Below are positions 8,650 to 17,129 of a DNA stretch of 64,000 bases, one piece after another. The DNA lies in assembly GCA_020352645.1 (NCBI GenBank), contig CP070683.1, positions 1,373,122-1,437,121 of the forward strand, written 5' to 3'. The stretch's first letter is position 1. Each line of letters begins with the position of its first letter. This DNA is from Candidatus Bathyarchaeota archaeon. GTDB taxonomy: Archaea > Thermoproteota > Bathyarchaeia > Bathyarchaeales > SOJC01. The notes below the pieces were generated by a model, which did not search any database, had not been told where the DNA came from, and saw only the letters and a program-made list of their open reading frames with translations. The position numbers were made by a program, and so were the translations under genes.

Positions 8650-9258
8650 GTGTCCAAGCGTGGAAGGAGAGTCCGCGACAAGTGGCGGAGCAAAGATTGG
8701 TATACAATCATGGCGCCTAAGTACTTTGGTAATGTTGAACTGGGAGCTGTTCCGTCAGACGAAGCAGGGAAGCTTGTTGGCAGAGTTGTCGATGCAACTC
8801 TCTATGACATCACTAACGACTTTGCACATCAATATCTTAAGATGCTCTTTCAAGTTATGAGTGTAGAAGAAAGGACTGCCAAGACCATTTTCAAAGGGCA
8901 CCAGTACAGTAGAGACTACCTGCGAAGCTTAGTTCGCCGTAGAACAACCAGAGTCGACAAAGTTCTTGACATTTCAACGAAAGACGGATTTGCGGTTAGA
9001 GTTGCAGCCTGTGCATTCACTCTCAACCGGGTGAAGACTTCACAAGAAGCTGCAATACGAAGAATCATGAAGAGCATTGTTGATGAAAAAGCTGCAATTC
9101 TTACGTTCGATCAATTTGCACAAGAAGTGGTTCTTGGTAAGATAGCCTCGGATATCTATAACGAAGCTAAGAAAGTCGCGCCATTAAGGCACGTAGGAAT
9201 CAGAAAATCCAAACTTATCTCACAGCCTCCATCCCAAATGGTTGCTCCAGCTGCTTAA
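8650..9258 (+). CDS. rps3ae: 30S ribosomal protein eS1 (S3Ae)
   Basis: About 202 residues with the S3Ae signature DKWRSKDWYTIMAPKYFG at the N terminus, then LVGRVVDATLYDIT and DGFAVRVAACAF. It lies on the platform of the archaeal small subunit. GTG 8650 has a GAGGG Shine-Dalgarno 6 nt upstream (8639-8643), so it is preferred over the in-frame GTG at 8623. The stop overlaps the following nucleotidyltransferase gene by 17 nt. Confidence 0.95.
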   Translation: MSKRGRRVRDKWRSKDWYTIMAPKYFGNVELGAVPSDEAGKLVGRVVDATLYDITNDFAHQYLKMLFQVMSVEERTAKTIFKGHQYSRDYLRSLVRRRTTRVDKVLDISTKDGFAVRVAACAFTLNRVKTSQEAAIRRIMKSIVDEKAAILTFDQFAQEVVLGKIASDIYNEAKKVAPLRHVGIRKSKLISQPPSQMVAPAA

Positions 9259-9925
9259 TGCTAATTTGCTGCAAGATGGGGAGCAAGTGAAAAGTTACCT
9301 TAGAGCGGAGCAGAGGAAGCTGGTTGCGAAAGAAGCAGCGGAAATGCTCTATACCGGACAGGAAAAGGAGTATCGACAGGCAAAGCTACATGCAGCTAAG
9401 ACATTAGGACTGAATTTGATTCCTAGCAACATCGAAGTGGCTACAGAACTCAATGCAATCGCTGAACAAAGAGAAGGTGAAACTAGATGCGAGAAGCTAG
9501 TGATGAAAAGACTCGAAGCCCTTGAAGTAATGAAGACTTTGGAGAGATTCGGGCCTATTCTAGTTGGAAGCGTTTGGCGAGGGACTGCGCATCACAACAG
9601 CGACATCGACATAGTTGCTTACTCCGAAAATCCTCAGCGAGTATTGAAAACTCTTCAGGACAAAAGCTATGTGATAATGAAAAGCGAGATCCAGAAGGTG
9701 ACGAAGAGAGGAAAGGCGAAATCATCACTTCACATATATGTAGATCTGCCTTCCGAAAGCCAAGTCGAAGTGGTTGTTCGTGATCCCGAAGAAGCTTCTT
9801 CAAGACCTACTTGTGAGATATATGGAGACGCTATAGTGGGTCTAGATATGTTGCAGCTCAAGAAACTTTTAAAAGAGGATTCTGGACGAAGCTTTGTCCC
9901 TGATGAGCTTGCAGGCGCGGAGTAG
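9242..9925 (+). CDS. Pol-beta superfamily nucleotidyltransferase
   Basis: 227 residues. The N-terminal half is a charged helical region. The C-terminal half carries the nucleotidyltransferase motif VGSVWRGTAHHNSDIDIVAY (GS-x-DxD, the two metal-binding Asp residues) near residues 105-125 and a third acidic strand, LHIYVDLP. Similar archaeal proteins are annotated only as nucleotidyltransferase domain proteins. It overlaps eS1 by 17 nt and so is coupled to ribosomal protein synthesis. Substrate unknown; an RNA-modifying role is a guess from context. Confidence 0.8.
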   Translation: MLQLLNANLLQDGEQVKSYLRAEQRKLVAKEAAEMLYTGQEKEYRQAKLHAAKTLGLNLIPSNIEVATELNAIAEQREGETRCEKLVMKRLEALEVMKTLERFGPILVGSVWRGTAHHNSDIDIVAYSENPQRVLKTLQDKSYVIMKSEIQKVTKRGKAKSSLHIYVDLPSESQVEVVVRDPEEASSRPTCEIYGDAIVGLDMLQLKKLLKEDSGRSFVPDELAGAE

Positions 9926-10101
9926 AAAGATGTGCTCTCGATGAGCAGATGAGCTGCAAGATCCGACTTCATTATGATCTCGTGTTTGCTGATGCGTTTT
10001 TTCGCGTATATAGTGATGATGAACTGCTACTTGTCGGATTTGTGAAATCAAGTTAGAGATGCTTTAGTTAAAGTAACTGTAAGAGGAATCACTGTTTTCT
10101 C

Positions 10102-11523
10102 TCATGGAAACCATGGCGGCTGTCCCTTAAGGTATCTCGTGAGAAAGCTGGAAAACTTCTTATCCCTTGCGTATATCGGCAGGATTTCAGCGTTGACCAA
10201 GATCTGGAGGCTGTGTGCAGCTGCCTCCACGATGGTTTCTGCGATGCCAAGATTCTTCCCTCCATCTTTCAATTTGTCTTCTAATAGATCAATGATGTTT
10301 GTGTAATTGCGCTTGATGTCTACTATCCACCGTGATCCCTCGATTCTTGGTCCTGAAAGAGTCTTTTCGGAGCTGATATACTTGCTCAGAAATCGTCTGC
10401 ATTCTTCCTTTTTCCTCAAGGGCGGTCCGAGATGCTTTTTCAACTTTGGTAAATGTTGATTTTGAACTTCAAGTACAAAGACAATTCGATTCTTCAGATC
10501 AGTCCAAGCTGCGCTGCGAAATATCTCAAAATCATTTTGACTGACAAGATTTCTGATTGACCTCTCTGATTTGTAGAGTTGTCCCCACAATATGTCAGGG
10601 ACGGTTTCTTGAACAGTTGAGATTATGAAGGCTAAGGTGGTGCCACGTTCTCTTAGGATGTTGATAAGCTTATCGGGCTTCAATGGAGGCGTTTGCGGGG
10701 GTTGGAAGAACTCTCTTCTTGGCTTGTCTAGAAAGGCTCTTGAAGCAGCAATGAACAGACTTAGCTTATCCTTTCTTACTGCTGAGGCTGCGTTTCTCTT
10801 TTCGTCCACCGGATCAAATACCACTATAGGAGCTTGGAAAGCACGTTTCAATTCATCCGTGTTTCCGCCATAATGGTTTTCGAGATCGATAATTGTCGGT
10901 GTCTGCCAATTGCTAGCTGCTCTCAGGGTTGAGAGAAAGGAGCGATAGAAAAGGATGAGTAGTTCGCACAAATATCCGCTGAAACCACCGATTTCGATTT
11001 CAGCTCCGTATCCACTGATTCCTTTCATGAATGCTTTGAGGAGTCTGACCTGACCTGCAAGTTTTGAATTCATTCTTGGTTTTACATATCTTGTGTGAAA
11101 GGGTGTGCGATCAGTGGCACTTTTCCATTCGTTTTTCCTCACTTTATAGCATGGTACAATGTTGATCCGAGTTCCATTTAGAATCGCTTCTAAGTATGGA
11201 TGCTCTGCAAAGCGCTCGATTTGCCGAGCGCCCTTTGTTGCTTGTCTTGCCACTTCAAGATATTTAGTGCGAAATAGTTTCCGAGGTACTGTTGGTGGAA
11301 CTCGAACGAAAACGTCAATATCTGGCTCTTGCCTTAGCCATGTGTCTTTGGCGATTGAGCCTTCCACGCACACTTGCGCATCTAATCCGGATTTCCGAGC
11401 GTGTTGCTCTACTTGATGCGTTATTTGCTCTGCTAATGCTAAGACACGATTTCTTTCCTCTTTATTAGGCGTGATTCTCTTCAAAACCTGAGATAGGATT
11501 TTATCATATTTTGAGCTTTTCAT
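10102..11523 (-). CDS. cca: CCA-adding tRNA nucleotidyltransferase, archaeal class I
   Basis: 473 residues, normal for archaeal class I CCA enzymes, which build or repair the 3' CCA of tRNA without a template. Catalytic motif VEGSIAKDTWLRQEPDIDVFV near residue 50 supplies the DxD metal site; later segments GYGAEIEIGGFSGYLCELLI and PHSLQ-type helices match the head and tail domains. ATG start at 11523. It overlaps thpR by 20 nt and is downstream of it, a frequent archaeal pairing. Confidence 0.95.
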   Translation of the reverse strand: MKSSKYDKILSQVLKRITPNKEERNRVLALAEQITHQVEQHARKSGLDAQVCVEGSIAKDTWLRQEPDIDVFVRVPPTVPRKLFRTKYLEVARQATKGARQIERFAEHPYLEAILNGTRINIVPCYKVRKNEWKSATDRTPFHTRYVKPRMNSKLAGQVRLLKAFMKGISGYGAEIEIGGFSGYLCELLILFYRSFLSTLRAASNWQTPTIIDLENHYGGNTDELKRAFQAPIVVFDPVDEKRNAASAVRKDKLSLFIAASRAFLDKPRREFFQPPQTPPLKPDKLINILRERGTTLAFIISTVQETVPDILWGQLYKSERSIRNLVSQNDFEIFRSAAWTDLKNRIVFVLEVQNQHLPKLKKHLGPPLRKKEECRRFLSKYISSEKTLSGPRIEGSRWIVDIKRNYTNIIDLLEDKLKDGGKNLGIAETIVEAAAHSLQILVNAEILPIYARDKKFSSFLTRYLKGQPPWFP

Positions 11524-12103
11524 TGAAACGATTTATCTCCCCAGGGCAAACCTCTCTGAGCGTTGAATATATGGGGCCTTCAGGCGTTAGGCGGCTTTTC
11601 TTCAGCTTCAAACACCTTACTTCGAACTCTCCGAATCTATAATCACTAAGCGTTCTCAAACAGGATATTAGCGCTGGCTCGTTTCGCTTTGTTCGTACTC
11701 TAGCAATCGTAAGGTGAGGGCTGAAACCTTTTGAATCGGGATTGAATCTCAGCTTTCTAATGTGGGGCTCAAGTTGATTGAAGACGTCCCTCATCTTCTC
11801 GGATCCCCTCTCAAGACCTGCCCAAACGACACGGGGGCGCTTCAAAGCGGGGAAAGCGCCTACCCTGCGGATCTCGGCATGGAAGGGGCCAAAAGATACC
11901 TTCTTCATCTCAGCATGGATATTGTCAACCATGCTTTCCGGGATGTTACCTAAAAAACGTATAGTGACGTGAATATTCTGCGGCGAAACTAGCTTCAAAT
12001 CAGCGCCTGTCTCTCTCAGCATTTGCTGGACCTTACGCAGCTTGTCCAAGAGTTCTTGTTTGCAGATGTCAAAAGATATGAAGCCACGTATATTTCCGGA
12101 CAT
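11504..12103 (-). CDS. thpR: RNA 2',3'-cyclic phosphodiesterase (LigT/ThpR family)
   Basis: About 199 residues with the two family HxTx motifs: HVTIRFLG near residue 42 and HLTIARV near residue 130. These are the 2H phosphoesterase catalytic His pairs that hydrolyse RNA 2',3'-cyclic phosphate. The start is placed at ATG 12103 (MSGNIRGFISFDI), which has AAGGA 7 nt upstream. ATG 12121 with GAGGAG close upstream is the alternative. The 3' end overlaps cca by 20 nt, so the two form one unit. Confidence 0.92.
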   Translation of the reverse strand: MSGNIRGFISFDICKQELLDKLRKVQQMLRETGADLKLVSPQNIHVTIRFLGNIPESMVDNIHAEMKKVSFGPFHAEIRRVGAFPALKRPRVVWAGLERGSEKMRDVFNQLEPHIRKLRFNPDSKGFSPHLTIARVRTKRNEPALISCLRTLSDYRFGEFEVRCLKLKKSRLTPEGPIYSTLREVCPGEINRFNEKLKI

Positions 12104-12133
12104 ATTGAAGTCCTTCAGCATAATCTCCTCAAA

Positions 12134-12146
12134 CCATTTATAATAA
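12134..12146. promoter_or_regulatory. Possible shared TATA-like element between thpR and the UPF0200 gene
   Basis: TTTATAATAAC lies between the two divergent genes. It is AT-rich on both strands. Its distance to ATG 12189 (about 48 nt) allows a short leader on the plus strand, while the distance to thpR is short. Low confidence. Confidence 0.3.
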
Positions 12147-12188
12147 CTTTCAATCACAATGAGTAGGGCAAACCAGCGGTTGTATTTT

Positions 12189-12761
12189 ATGACTAGAAAG
12201 ACCATCGTCGGAGTTGCCGGAATGCCAGGAGCTGGGAAAGCAGTTGTTGTCGAAGTCGCCAAGAAATTAGGTCATGAAGTAATTGTCATGGGTGATGAGG
12301 TGAGAATTGAGACAAAGCGTCGAGGCTTAGAACCTACGTCCCAGAGTATGGGAGAGGTTATGCTGAAGATGCGGAGCGAAGAAGGTTCTACGGTAGTTGC
12401 TGAACGCTGCATCCCGAAGATTGAGAAGCTAAAGAGCAAAATCATCATTGTTGATGGAATTCGAAGCGTATTCGAAGCAGATGCTTTCAGGAAGAGGTTC
12501 CCAGATTTCATGTTGTTGGGCATCCACGCTTCTCCTAAGACACGGTATAATCGACTGTTCAAGCGAAAGCGAAACGATGACCCAACAACTTGGCAAGCTT
12601 TCCTTGAGCGCGATCGACGAGAGCTTCAAGTTGGACTGGGCAGTGTTATCGCATCTGCTGATTTGATGGTCATCAACGAAGGAAGAAAAGTTGAGCTGAA
12701 GAAGAATATTGAAAGCTTGCTGGAGAAAGTGAGAATAGGTGAAAATAGGTGGCAGACATAG
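12189..12761 (+). CDS. UPF0200 P-loop kinase-like protein (dephospho-CoA kinase related)
   Basis: About 190 residues. The N-terminal P-loop GMPGAGKA (residues 11-18), a VIVDGIRS Walker-B-like strand and a basic LID region (RLFKRKRNDD) place it in the archaeal UPF0200 family of nucleotide kinase-like proteins. The residue after the P-loop Lys is Ala (GCA at 12240-12242), where Ser or Thr normally binds Mg2+. ATG 12189 is chosen; an upstream ATG at 12159 overlaps the promoter. It overlaps the UPF0201 gene by 13 nt. Substrate unknown. Confidence 0.85.
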   Translation: MTRKTIVGVAGMPGAGKAVVVEVAKKLGHEVIVMGDEVRIETKRRGLEPTSQSMGEVMLKMRSEEGSTVVAERCIPKIEKLKSKIIIVDGIRSVFEADAFRKRFPDFMLLGIHASPKTRYNRLFKRKRNDDPTTWQAFLERDRRELQVGLGSVIASADLMVINEGRKVELKKNIESLLEKVRIGENRWQT

Positions 12762-13159
12762 AGCTGAGAATAGAAGCAAGTATCAATCCAACTGAAGACG
12801 TGGAAAGGGTCAAGAAAGCCATGGAAAATGTTTTCGGAGAACTCAAGTTTCAAGAGAAACGAGAGAATGGAGGAACTCTAATAACAGCTCTTGAGAAGGG
12901 AGCACCTGCAGCTGAAATGTTGTCAAGATTCGGCAAGGTTCTACGTAGAGAACATATCAGAGACGCTGCACGGGTTGTTCTTCTTCGGGGGATCGTTGAC
13001 GGCGTCATAACTTTCCATCTGAACAAACAAGTTGCGTTTGCAGGGCACATCTCCTTCTGCGGACCAGTTGCAGAAAGTCCTCTCGGTCCGATATCAGTCC
13101 GAATATCAAGTGATGAACCAACGGCTCTCATCAATTCTCTAGCTCCTAGAACTGTATGA
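12749..13159 (+). CDS. UPF0201 (RNA-binding, dsRBD-like fold) protein
   Basis: 136 residues from GTG 12749. The pattern IELRIEASINPTEDVERVKKAMENVF, a central TFHLNKQVAFAG and the C-terminal SDEPTALINSLAPRTV match the archaeal UPF0201/COG1931 family, typically found beside UPF0200. The family shares a fold with a predicted exosome-associated RNA-binding protein. Coupled to the upstream UPF0200 gene by a 13 nt overlap. Molecular role undetermined. Confidence 0.85.
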   Translation: MADIELRIEASINPTEDVERVKKAMENVFGELKFQEKRENGGTLITALEKGAPAAEMLSRFGKVLRREHIRDAARVVLLRGIVDGVITFHLNKQVAFAGHISFCGPVAESPLGPISVRISSDEPTALINSLAPRTV

Positions 13160-13499
13160 CTGTAAGGCCTTTAATTCCAGGTTGCCTCTTGACACTCCTC
13201 CGAACCCACAGTAGAAGACCTTGGTTGAATCATCAGTGAGGTCGTGTGAGAAGAGAGTTACAGAGTACGCCTGCAATCTAATTCAAGGATTCAATGAAGA
13301 ATGTCGCGGAGTGCATCTGCATATATTCTAGGTGTATAATATTCATAATCGATCAAGCGTTGGAACAAGGCGAAATAGCAAAGAATAGAGCATTGCCTTC
13401 AGAAGCAGCCAGTAGATCACACCCTTTCTCAAGCAAGCTGACTGGAAAAAGCTCGAACATTCTTCTGGTCGGGCCACTGACGTCATTTGGAATAGAGGA
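13160..13499. other. Intergenic region without a recognised gene
   Basis: Two TATA-like stretches occur at about 13319-13328 (GCATATATTC) and 13335-13346 (GTATAATATTCA), far upstream of the next gene. A weak imperfect hairpin can be drawn from ACAC-CCTC near 13192 to GAGG-GTGT near 13240. No tRNA signature, and no convincing ORF despite an open frame from 13294. Confidence 0.5.
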
Positions 13500-13511
13500 A
13501 TGGGCTTGGTG

Positions 13512-14291
13512 ATGACTGTCAAGATAGGCTTGTCGATGCTACACTGCTTGGGTAAGCCGTTCTCCTTCCTCTGCGACACATTGAGAAAAACGGAAGTTTC
13601 TCTTGTCGAACTCATTGATGATGGATGGCACACGCTCAACTCCAGACGGGTAAACAAGCTACTTGAAATAGGCGAGAAACATGACATCTCTTACACTTTG
13701 CATGCTCCTTTTGCAGCGGTGAATATTGCTGCGCCGACGCGAAGTACTCGGAGGTTCATGATTAAGAGACTGGATAAGTCATTGAGGTTTGCGTTGGATC
13801 TCAATTGTGAGCTTATGGTATTTCACTCTGGTTTGCATACGGGTATAAGCAGGTTCTACCCAGGCGAGGACTGGAAGGTCAATATTGAATCCGTACGTGA
13901 GATTCTCACTTTATCAAGGAAGTATGGTGTGCAAGTTGTGATTGAGAATTGCCCCGAGCCCTATGGTTTCATATTAAAGAGTTGGGAGCAATTCTCTGAG
14001 TTCTTCGATGAAGTGGATGAGGAGATTGGGCTAGCTCTTGATGTGGGGCACTCCAATATAAGTGGTCAAACAATTGCCTTCATAGAGGCTTTCAGAAAGA
14101 GGATTGTCCATATTCATTGCCATGATAACGATGGAAAGCATGATCTACATCTAGGGGTCGGTGAAGGGACTGTTAACTGGGAGGCATTCTCTGATGGAAT
14201 CAAGGAAGTCGGTTTTCAAGGGTCTGTGATTGTTGAATCTTATTCCGGTCTGGATGATGGTTTGAATGTTCTGAGAAAGCTCCTCACTTAG
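13512..14291 (+). CDS. Sugar phosphate isomerase/epimerase-like TIM barrel (AP endonuclease 2 superfamily)
   Basis: About 259 residues of the xylose isomerase-like TIM barrel family. Metal-site residues are visible: YTLHAPFAAVN, MVFHSGLHT, VVIENCPEP, LALDVGHSNI, IVHIHCHDNDG and VIVESYSG, the usual His/Glu/Asp ligand series. These proteins are divalent-metal isomerases, epimerases or endonuclease IV relatives; the substrate cannot be assigned. Starts ATG 13500, TTG 13506, GTG 13509 and ATG 13512 are all in frame; GAGG at 13495-13498 favours one of the later three. It overlaps rnz tail-to-tail by 8 nt. Confidence 0.82.
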   Translation: MTVKIGLSMLHCLGKPFSFLCDTLRKTEVSLVELIDDGWHTLNSRRVNKLLEIGEKHDISYTLHAPFAAVNIAAPTRSTRRFMIKRLDKSLRFALDLNCELMVFHSGLHTGISRFYPGEDWKVNIESVREILTLSRKYGVQVVIENCPEPYGFILKSWEQFSEFFDEVDEEIGLALDVGHSNISGQTIAFIEAFRKRIVHIHCHDNDGKHDLHLGVGEGTVNWEAFSDGIKEVGFQGSVIVESYSGLDDGLNVLRKLLT

Positions 14292-15204
14292 GTAGTGGAA
14301 GGTTGATTTTCGTAAGATCCTTTGCGACGATCGTGTTGGGAAAGAGCTTTGTGGCTTGTTTCAACAATAGACTAGGTGTTTTGTATCTTGCGCTGATGTG
14401 CGTTAGAATCAACCGTTTGGCTTTTGCTTCCATCGCAGTTCTGGCCGCTTGGCTTGGTGTTGAATGGCCATCTTCTAGGGCCCTTTCTGTAAGCTTGTCA
14501 TCAAAAGTGCAGTCGTGGATAAGCAAGTCAGCATATCTAGCAAGCTCTATCAAGGGCTGCGAAGATATGCTGTCACCTGTGTATACGATTTTTCTTCCAG
14601 CTCTTGGATGATCCATAACTTGGTCAGGTCTGATGAGTTGATTATCACCAAGAGTTATGGCTGATCCATTTTGGAGTTTTGACCATAATTCTCCCTTCGG
14701 GATGCCTAGTGATTTGGCTCTTTCTGGATGGAATTTTCCAGGTCTAGGTTTTTCTTCGAGACTATATGCGAATGCTATTGTGGAATGACTAGCCTCGGCG
14801 CAACATATTTTATATTCTCTCTCTTCACAAACGACACCTTCATTCTTGATTTCCGATACCTCCAGAGGAAAGCTTAGAGCGAACTGAACTGTTTTGTCGA
14901 TAGCTTCGACGAAGTCTCCTAGACCTTCTGGACCGTAGATTTCCAACGTCTTCTTGCGGCCAAGTAGAGACATAGTCTGAAGTATACCTGGTAAGCCAAG
15001 CACATGATCACCATGCATGTGCGTGATTAGCACTTTCATTCTCTTGTCGAATCCTATGGCTGTTCTCATCATTTGACGTTGAACTCCCTCCCCACAATCA
15101 AACAGAATTAGCTCCCCCTTTCGGCGTACCATAATAGCTGGAAGTGATCTGGTTTTGGTAGGTATACTCCCAGCAGATCCTAGAATGATCACTTCAAGAC
15201 TCAT
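14284..15204 (-). CDS. rnz: Ribonuclease Z (tRNA 3' endonuclease)
   Basis: 306 residues, the short RNase Z form. N-terminal LEVIILGSAGSIPTKTRSLPA and the metallo-beta-lactamase motif THMHGDHVLGLPG near residue 60 bind the two zinc ions; later YTGDS, HDCTFDD and LTHISARY complete the site. It removes 3' trailers from pre-tRNA. Last gene of the hmgA-prs-trmG10-rnz operon: its start directly abuts the trmG10 stop with no intervening base. Confidence 0.95.
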   Translation of the reverse strand: MSLEVIILGSAGSIPTKTRSLPAIMVRRKGELILFDCGEGVQRQMMRTAIGFDKRMKVLITHMHGDHVLGLPGILQTMSLLGRKKTLEIYGPEGLGDFVEAIDKTVQFALSFPLEVSEIKNEGVVCEEREYKICCAEASHSTIAFAYSLEEKPRPGKFHPERAKSLGIPKGELWSKLQNGSAITLGDNQLIRPDQVMDHPRAGRKIVYTGDSISSQPLIELARYADLLIHDCTFDDKLTERALEDGHSTPSQAARTAMEAKAKRLILTHISARYKTPSLLLKQATKLFPNTIVAKDLTKINLPLPK

Positions 15205-16242
15205 CTACGATTTCTCCAGAACCGTGATTTCCCGTGTAAGGCTTCTATGAACATAGAGCAGATGGGATTGGACATGGGTCAGCCCAACCTTTTGGGCGAT
15301 AAGTTTGATGTTGCTGGTTATTGGAGCAGCCAGGCAGATAGATTGCCCTTTATCTAAGCTCTGAATAGCTGTTTTGAGAAAATCGTGTATGATCTCTTTT
15401 GTTTCATACCCCATGGTTGATGCTGAGCGCCCGTATGGCGGATCAGTCACAATGCAGTTTGCTTTTGATATTGGGAGGTTCTTGACATCGGCCACGGCAA
15501 GTCCGTCACACTCTACGTTAAAGAACTTAAGGTTTCTCATGCTACCCTTTACCATGCGTTTATCGGCATCAAAACCAACAACTCGGCAACCTATAAGGCC
15601 ACCTTCGATGAGGAGACTTCCAGTGCCGCAGAAGGGATCTAAAAGCAAATCACCTGCAATTGGCTTTACAAGGTTAACCATGCATCTTGCTAATTTTGCT
15701 CGCATAGCAGATGGATGGAAGAACGGCTTCTTTCGTGGGCGTCTCTCTCTAAAAGGAGTGGGCGAAACCTCCGCAAGCTTCAAACCAAACACGAAATAAC
15801 CCGATGTTATAGTTCCGAAGAAAACCTTCTCGGGGGAGCTTAGATTGACCTTCGTTCTCTTGACCTTGTCAAGTATTGCTCCTCCAACTACCTTCTCCAG
15901 GCCAACGCTTGTGAAACCGCCTGTTCTCTTGCCGATCCTTCGAACGCGTACCGCGAAGCTGTCGCCAGAACTCAGAAATTGCTCCAAGGGAGCAGATCGA
16001 ATGGAATTCGTTATTTCTCCAGTTGATGCTTTGCAGCAAAAGAGCTCTTGACAGAGAACTCTAGTAAATGCGGATCTGGTTTTCAAAGCTTCTATTGCGG
16101 TTGCAGTTGTGTTTAGCCGCAAGACTTGTCTTGTCTTCTGTCTTTTTCGATAAGGAATCTTTTCAGCCTCTAGAATCGCTTCAACTTCTGCAAAAGGTAA
16201 TGACGGGTGCTCGCCTGAGAGAAGAAGGAAGTACTGGGGCAC
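15205..16242 (-). CDS. tRNA (guanine-10-N2) methyltransferase, Trm-G10/Trm11 type
   Basis: 345 residues: an N-terminal THUMP-containing half (residues 1-160, with FTRVLCQELF and SFAVRVRRIG), then a Rossmann methyltransferase. Its SAM motif is LLLDPFCGTGSLLIEG and its catalytic N-methylation motif is VTDPPYGRSAS. In archaea this family makes m2G10 or m2,2G10 in tRNA. GTG start at 16242 overlaps the prs stop codon by one base; it directly abuts rnz. It therefore sits in an operon linking lipid precursor, PRPP and tRNA enzymes. Confidence 0.92.
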   Translation of the reverse strand: MPQYFLLLSGEHPSLPFAEVEAILEAEKIPYRKRQKTRQVLRLNTTATAIEALKTRSAFTRVLCQELFCCKASTGEITNSIRSAPLEQFLSSGDSFAVRVRRIGKRTGGFTSVGLEKVVGGAILDKVKRTKVNLSSPEKVFFGTITSGYFVFGLKLAEVSPTPFRERRPRKKPFFHPSAMRAKLARCMVNLVKPIAGDLLLDPFCGTGSLLIEGGLIGCRVVGFDADKRMVKGSMRNLKFFNVECDGLAVADVKNLPISKANCIVTDPPYGRSASTMGYETKEIIHDFLKTAIQSLDKGQSICLAAPITSNIKLIAQKVGLTHVQSHLLYVHRSLTREITVLEKS

Positions 16243-17129
16243 TAAGGTTTTGGCTCCTTCTGTGAAAGTGCTCGAGCAACTGCGGGTGCTACTGAAACGA
16301 CACTAATCGGGCTTTGAACGCTGTCCGTACCTATGACTCCATCAGCTCCGCATCCGATTATCTTCTTTCTAGTGTCTTCGGTCATGAGTGGATGAACGCA
16401 CGCAGCATATACTCGTGACGCTCCTTGATTTTTCGTGTGAAAGACCGCTTTCATCATTGTTCCACCACTGCTAATAATGTCATCGAAGAGGATTGCGGTT
16501 CTCCCTTCAACATTGAGAGGTTTTTCTTCGATAGTCACCGCTCCGGTGTGAACGTCTCTTCTGGTTGGAATGTAGTCAGATGGACCTTCAAGTATCTTAG
16601 CAGCTTCTTTCGCTGTTGAGAGTCCCTTCTTGCCCATGGATAGGGAAACGGCGCTTTCAAAACCCTTGCTCTTGAAGTGCTTCGCAAGGAGTGGGATGGC
16701 TGAAATATCTTTCACAGGAACTGAACAAGACCTTATCGCTTCAGGGTTATGAGCGTTTACGGTGATTATGTCGGAAACCCCGCATGCTTCAAGGATTTGA
16801 ATGAAAACCTTTGCGCTGCACGCTTCACCTTGAAGGAAGGCTCTATCTTGGCGACTGTAAGCGAAATAAGGGATGACTGCTGTGATTTTTCTTGCATTAT
16901 GATTTTTGGCAGCTGAAATCATCAGGAGCAGCTGTATCATCCTCTCTTCCTGAGGCCGACTCGTTGTCTGAACTGCGACAACGTGTTTGCCTCGAACATC
17001 TCCTTGGATGCGAATATAGCTTTCTCCATCTGGAAACTTCTTGAAAACAATGGGAATTAGCTTCGCGTTCAACTGAGAAGCAATACGATTCCCCAACTCT
17101 TGGCTTGCCGGCCCTGGGAGAACTATCAC
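16242..17129 (-). CDS. prs: Ribose-phosphate pyrophosphokinase (PRPP synthetase)
   Basis: 295 residues, normal for archaeal PRPP synthetases. Signatures: KFPDGESYIRI, PYFAYSRQDRAF (ATP and Mg2+ site), the flexible loop with KKGLSTAKEA, and the PRPP-binding loop ILFDDIISSGGTM near residue 215. PRPP feeds nucleotide, NAD and aromatic amino acid synthesis; a nicotinate PRTase gene in the window would use it. Overlaps the upstream hmgA by 4 nt. Confidence 0.95.
   Translation of the reverse strand: MIVLPGPASQELGNRIASQLNAKLIPIVFKKFPDGESYIRIQGDVRGKHVVAVQTTSRPQEERMIQLLLMISAAKNHNARKITAVIPYFAYSRQDRAFLQGEACSAKVFIQILEACGVSDIITVNAHNPEAIRSCSVPVKDISAIPLLAKHFKSKGFESAVSLSMGKKGLSTAKEAAKILEGPSDYIPTRRDVHTGAVTIEEKPLNVEGRTAILFDDIISSGGTMMKAVFHTKNQGASRVYAACVHPLMTEDTRKKIIGCGADGVIGTDSVQSPISVVSVAPAVARALSQKEPKP

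Noticed and set aside
9985..10070. Possible C/D-type sRNA after a TATA-like GTATATAG
   Set aside because: GTGATGATGA resembles a C box but no D box or terminal stem follows.
13294..13512. 72-residue plus-strand frame before the TIM-barrel gene
   Set aside because: Composition is not protein-like and no SD or family was seen.
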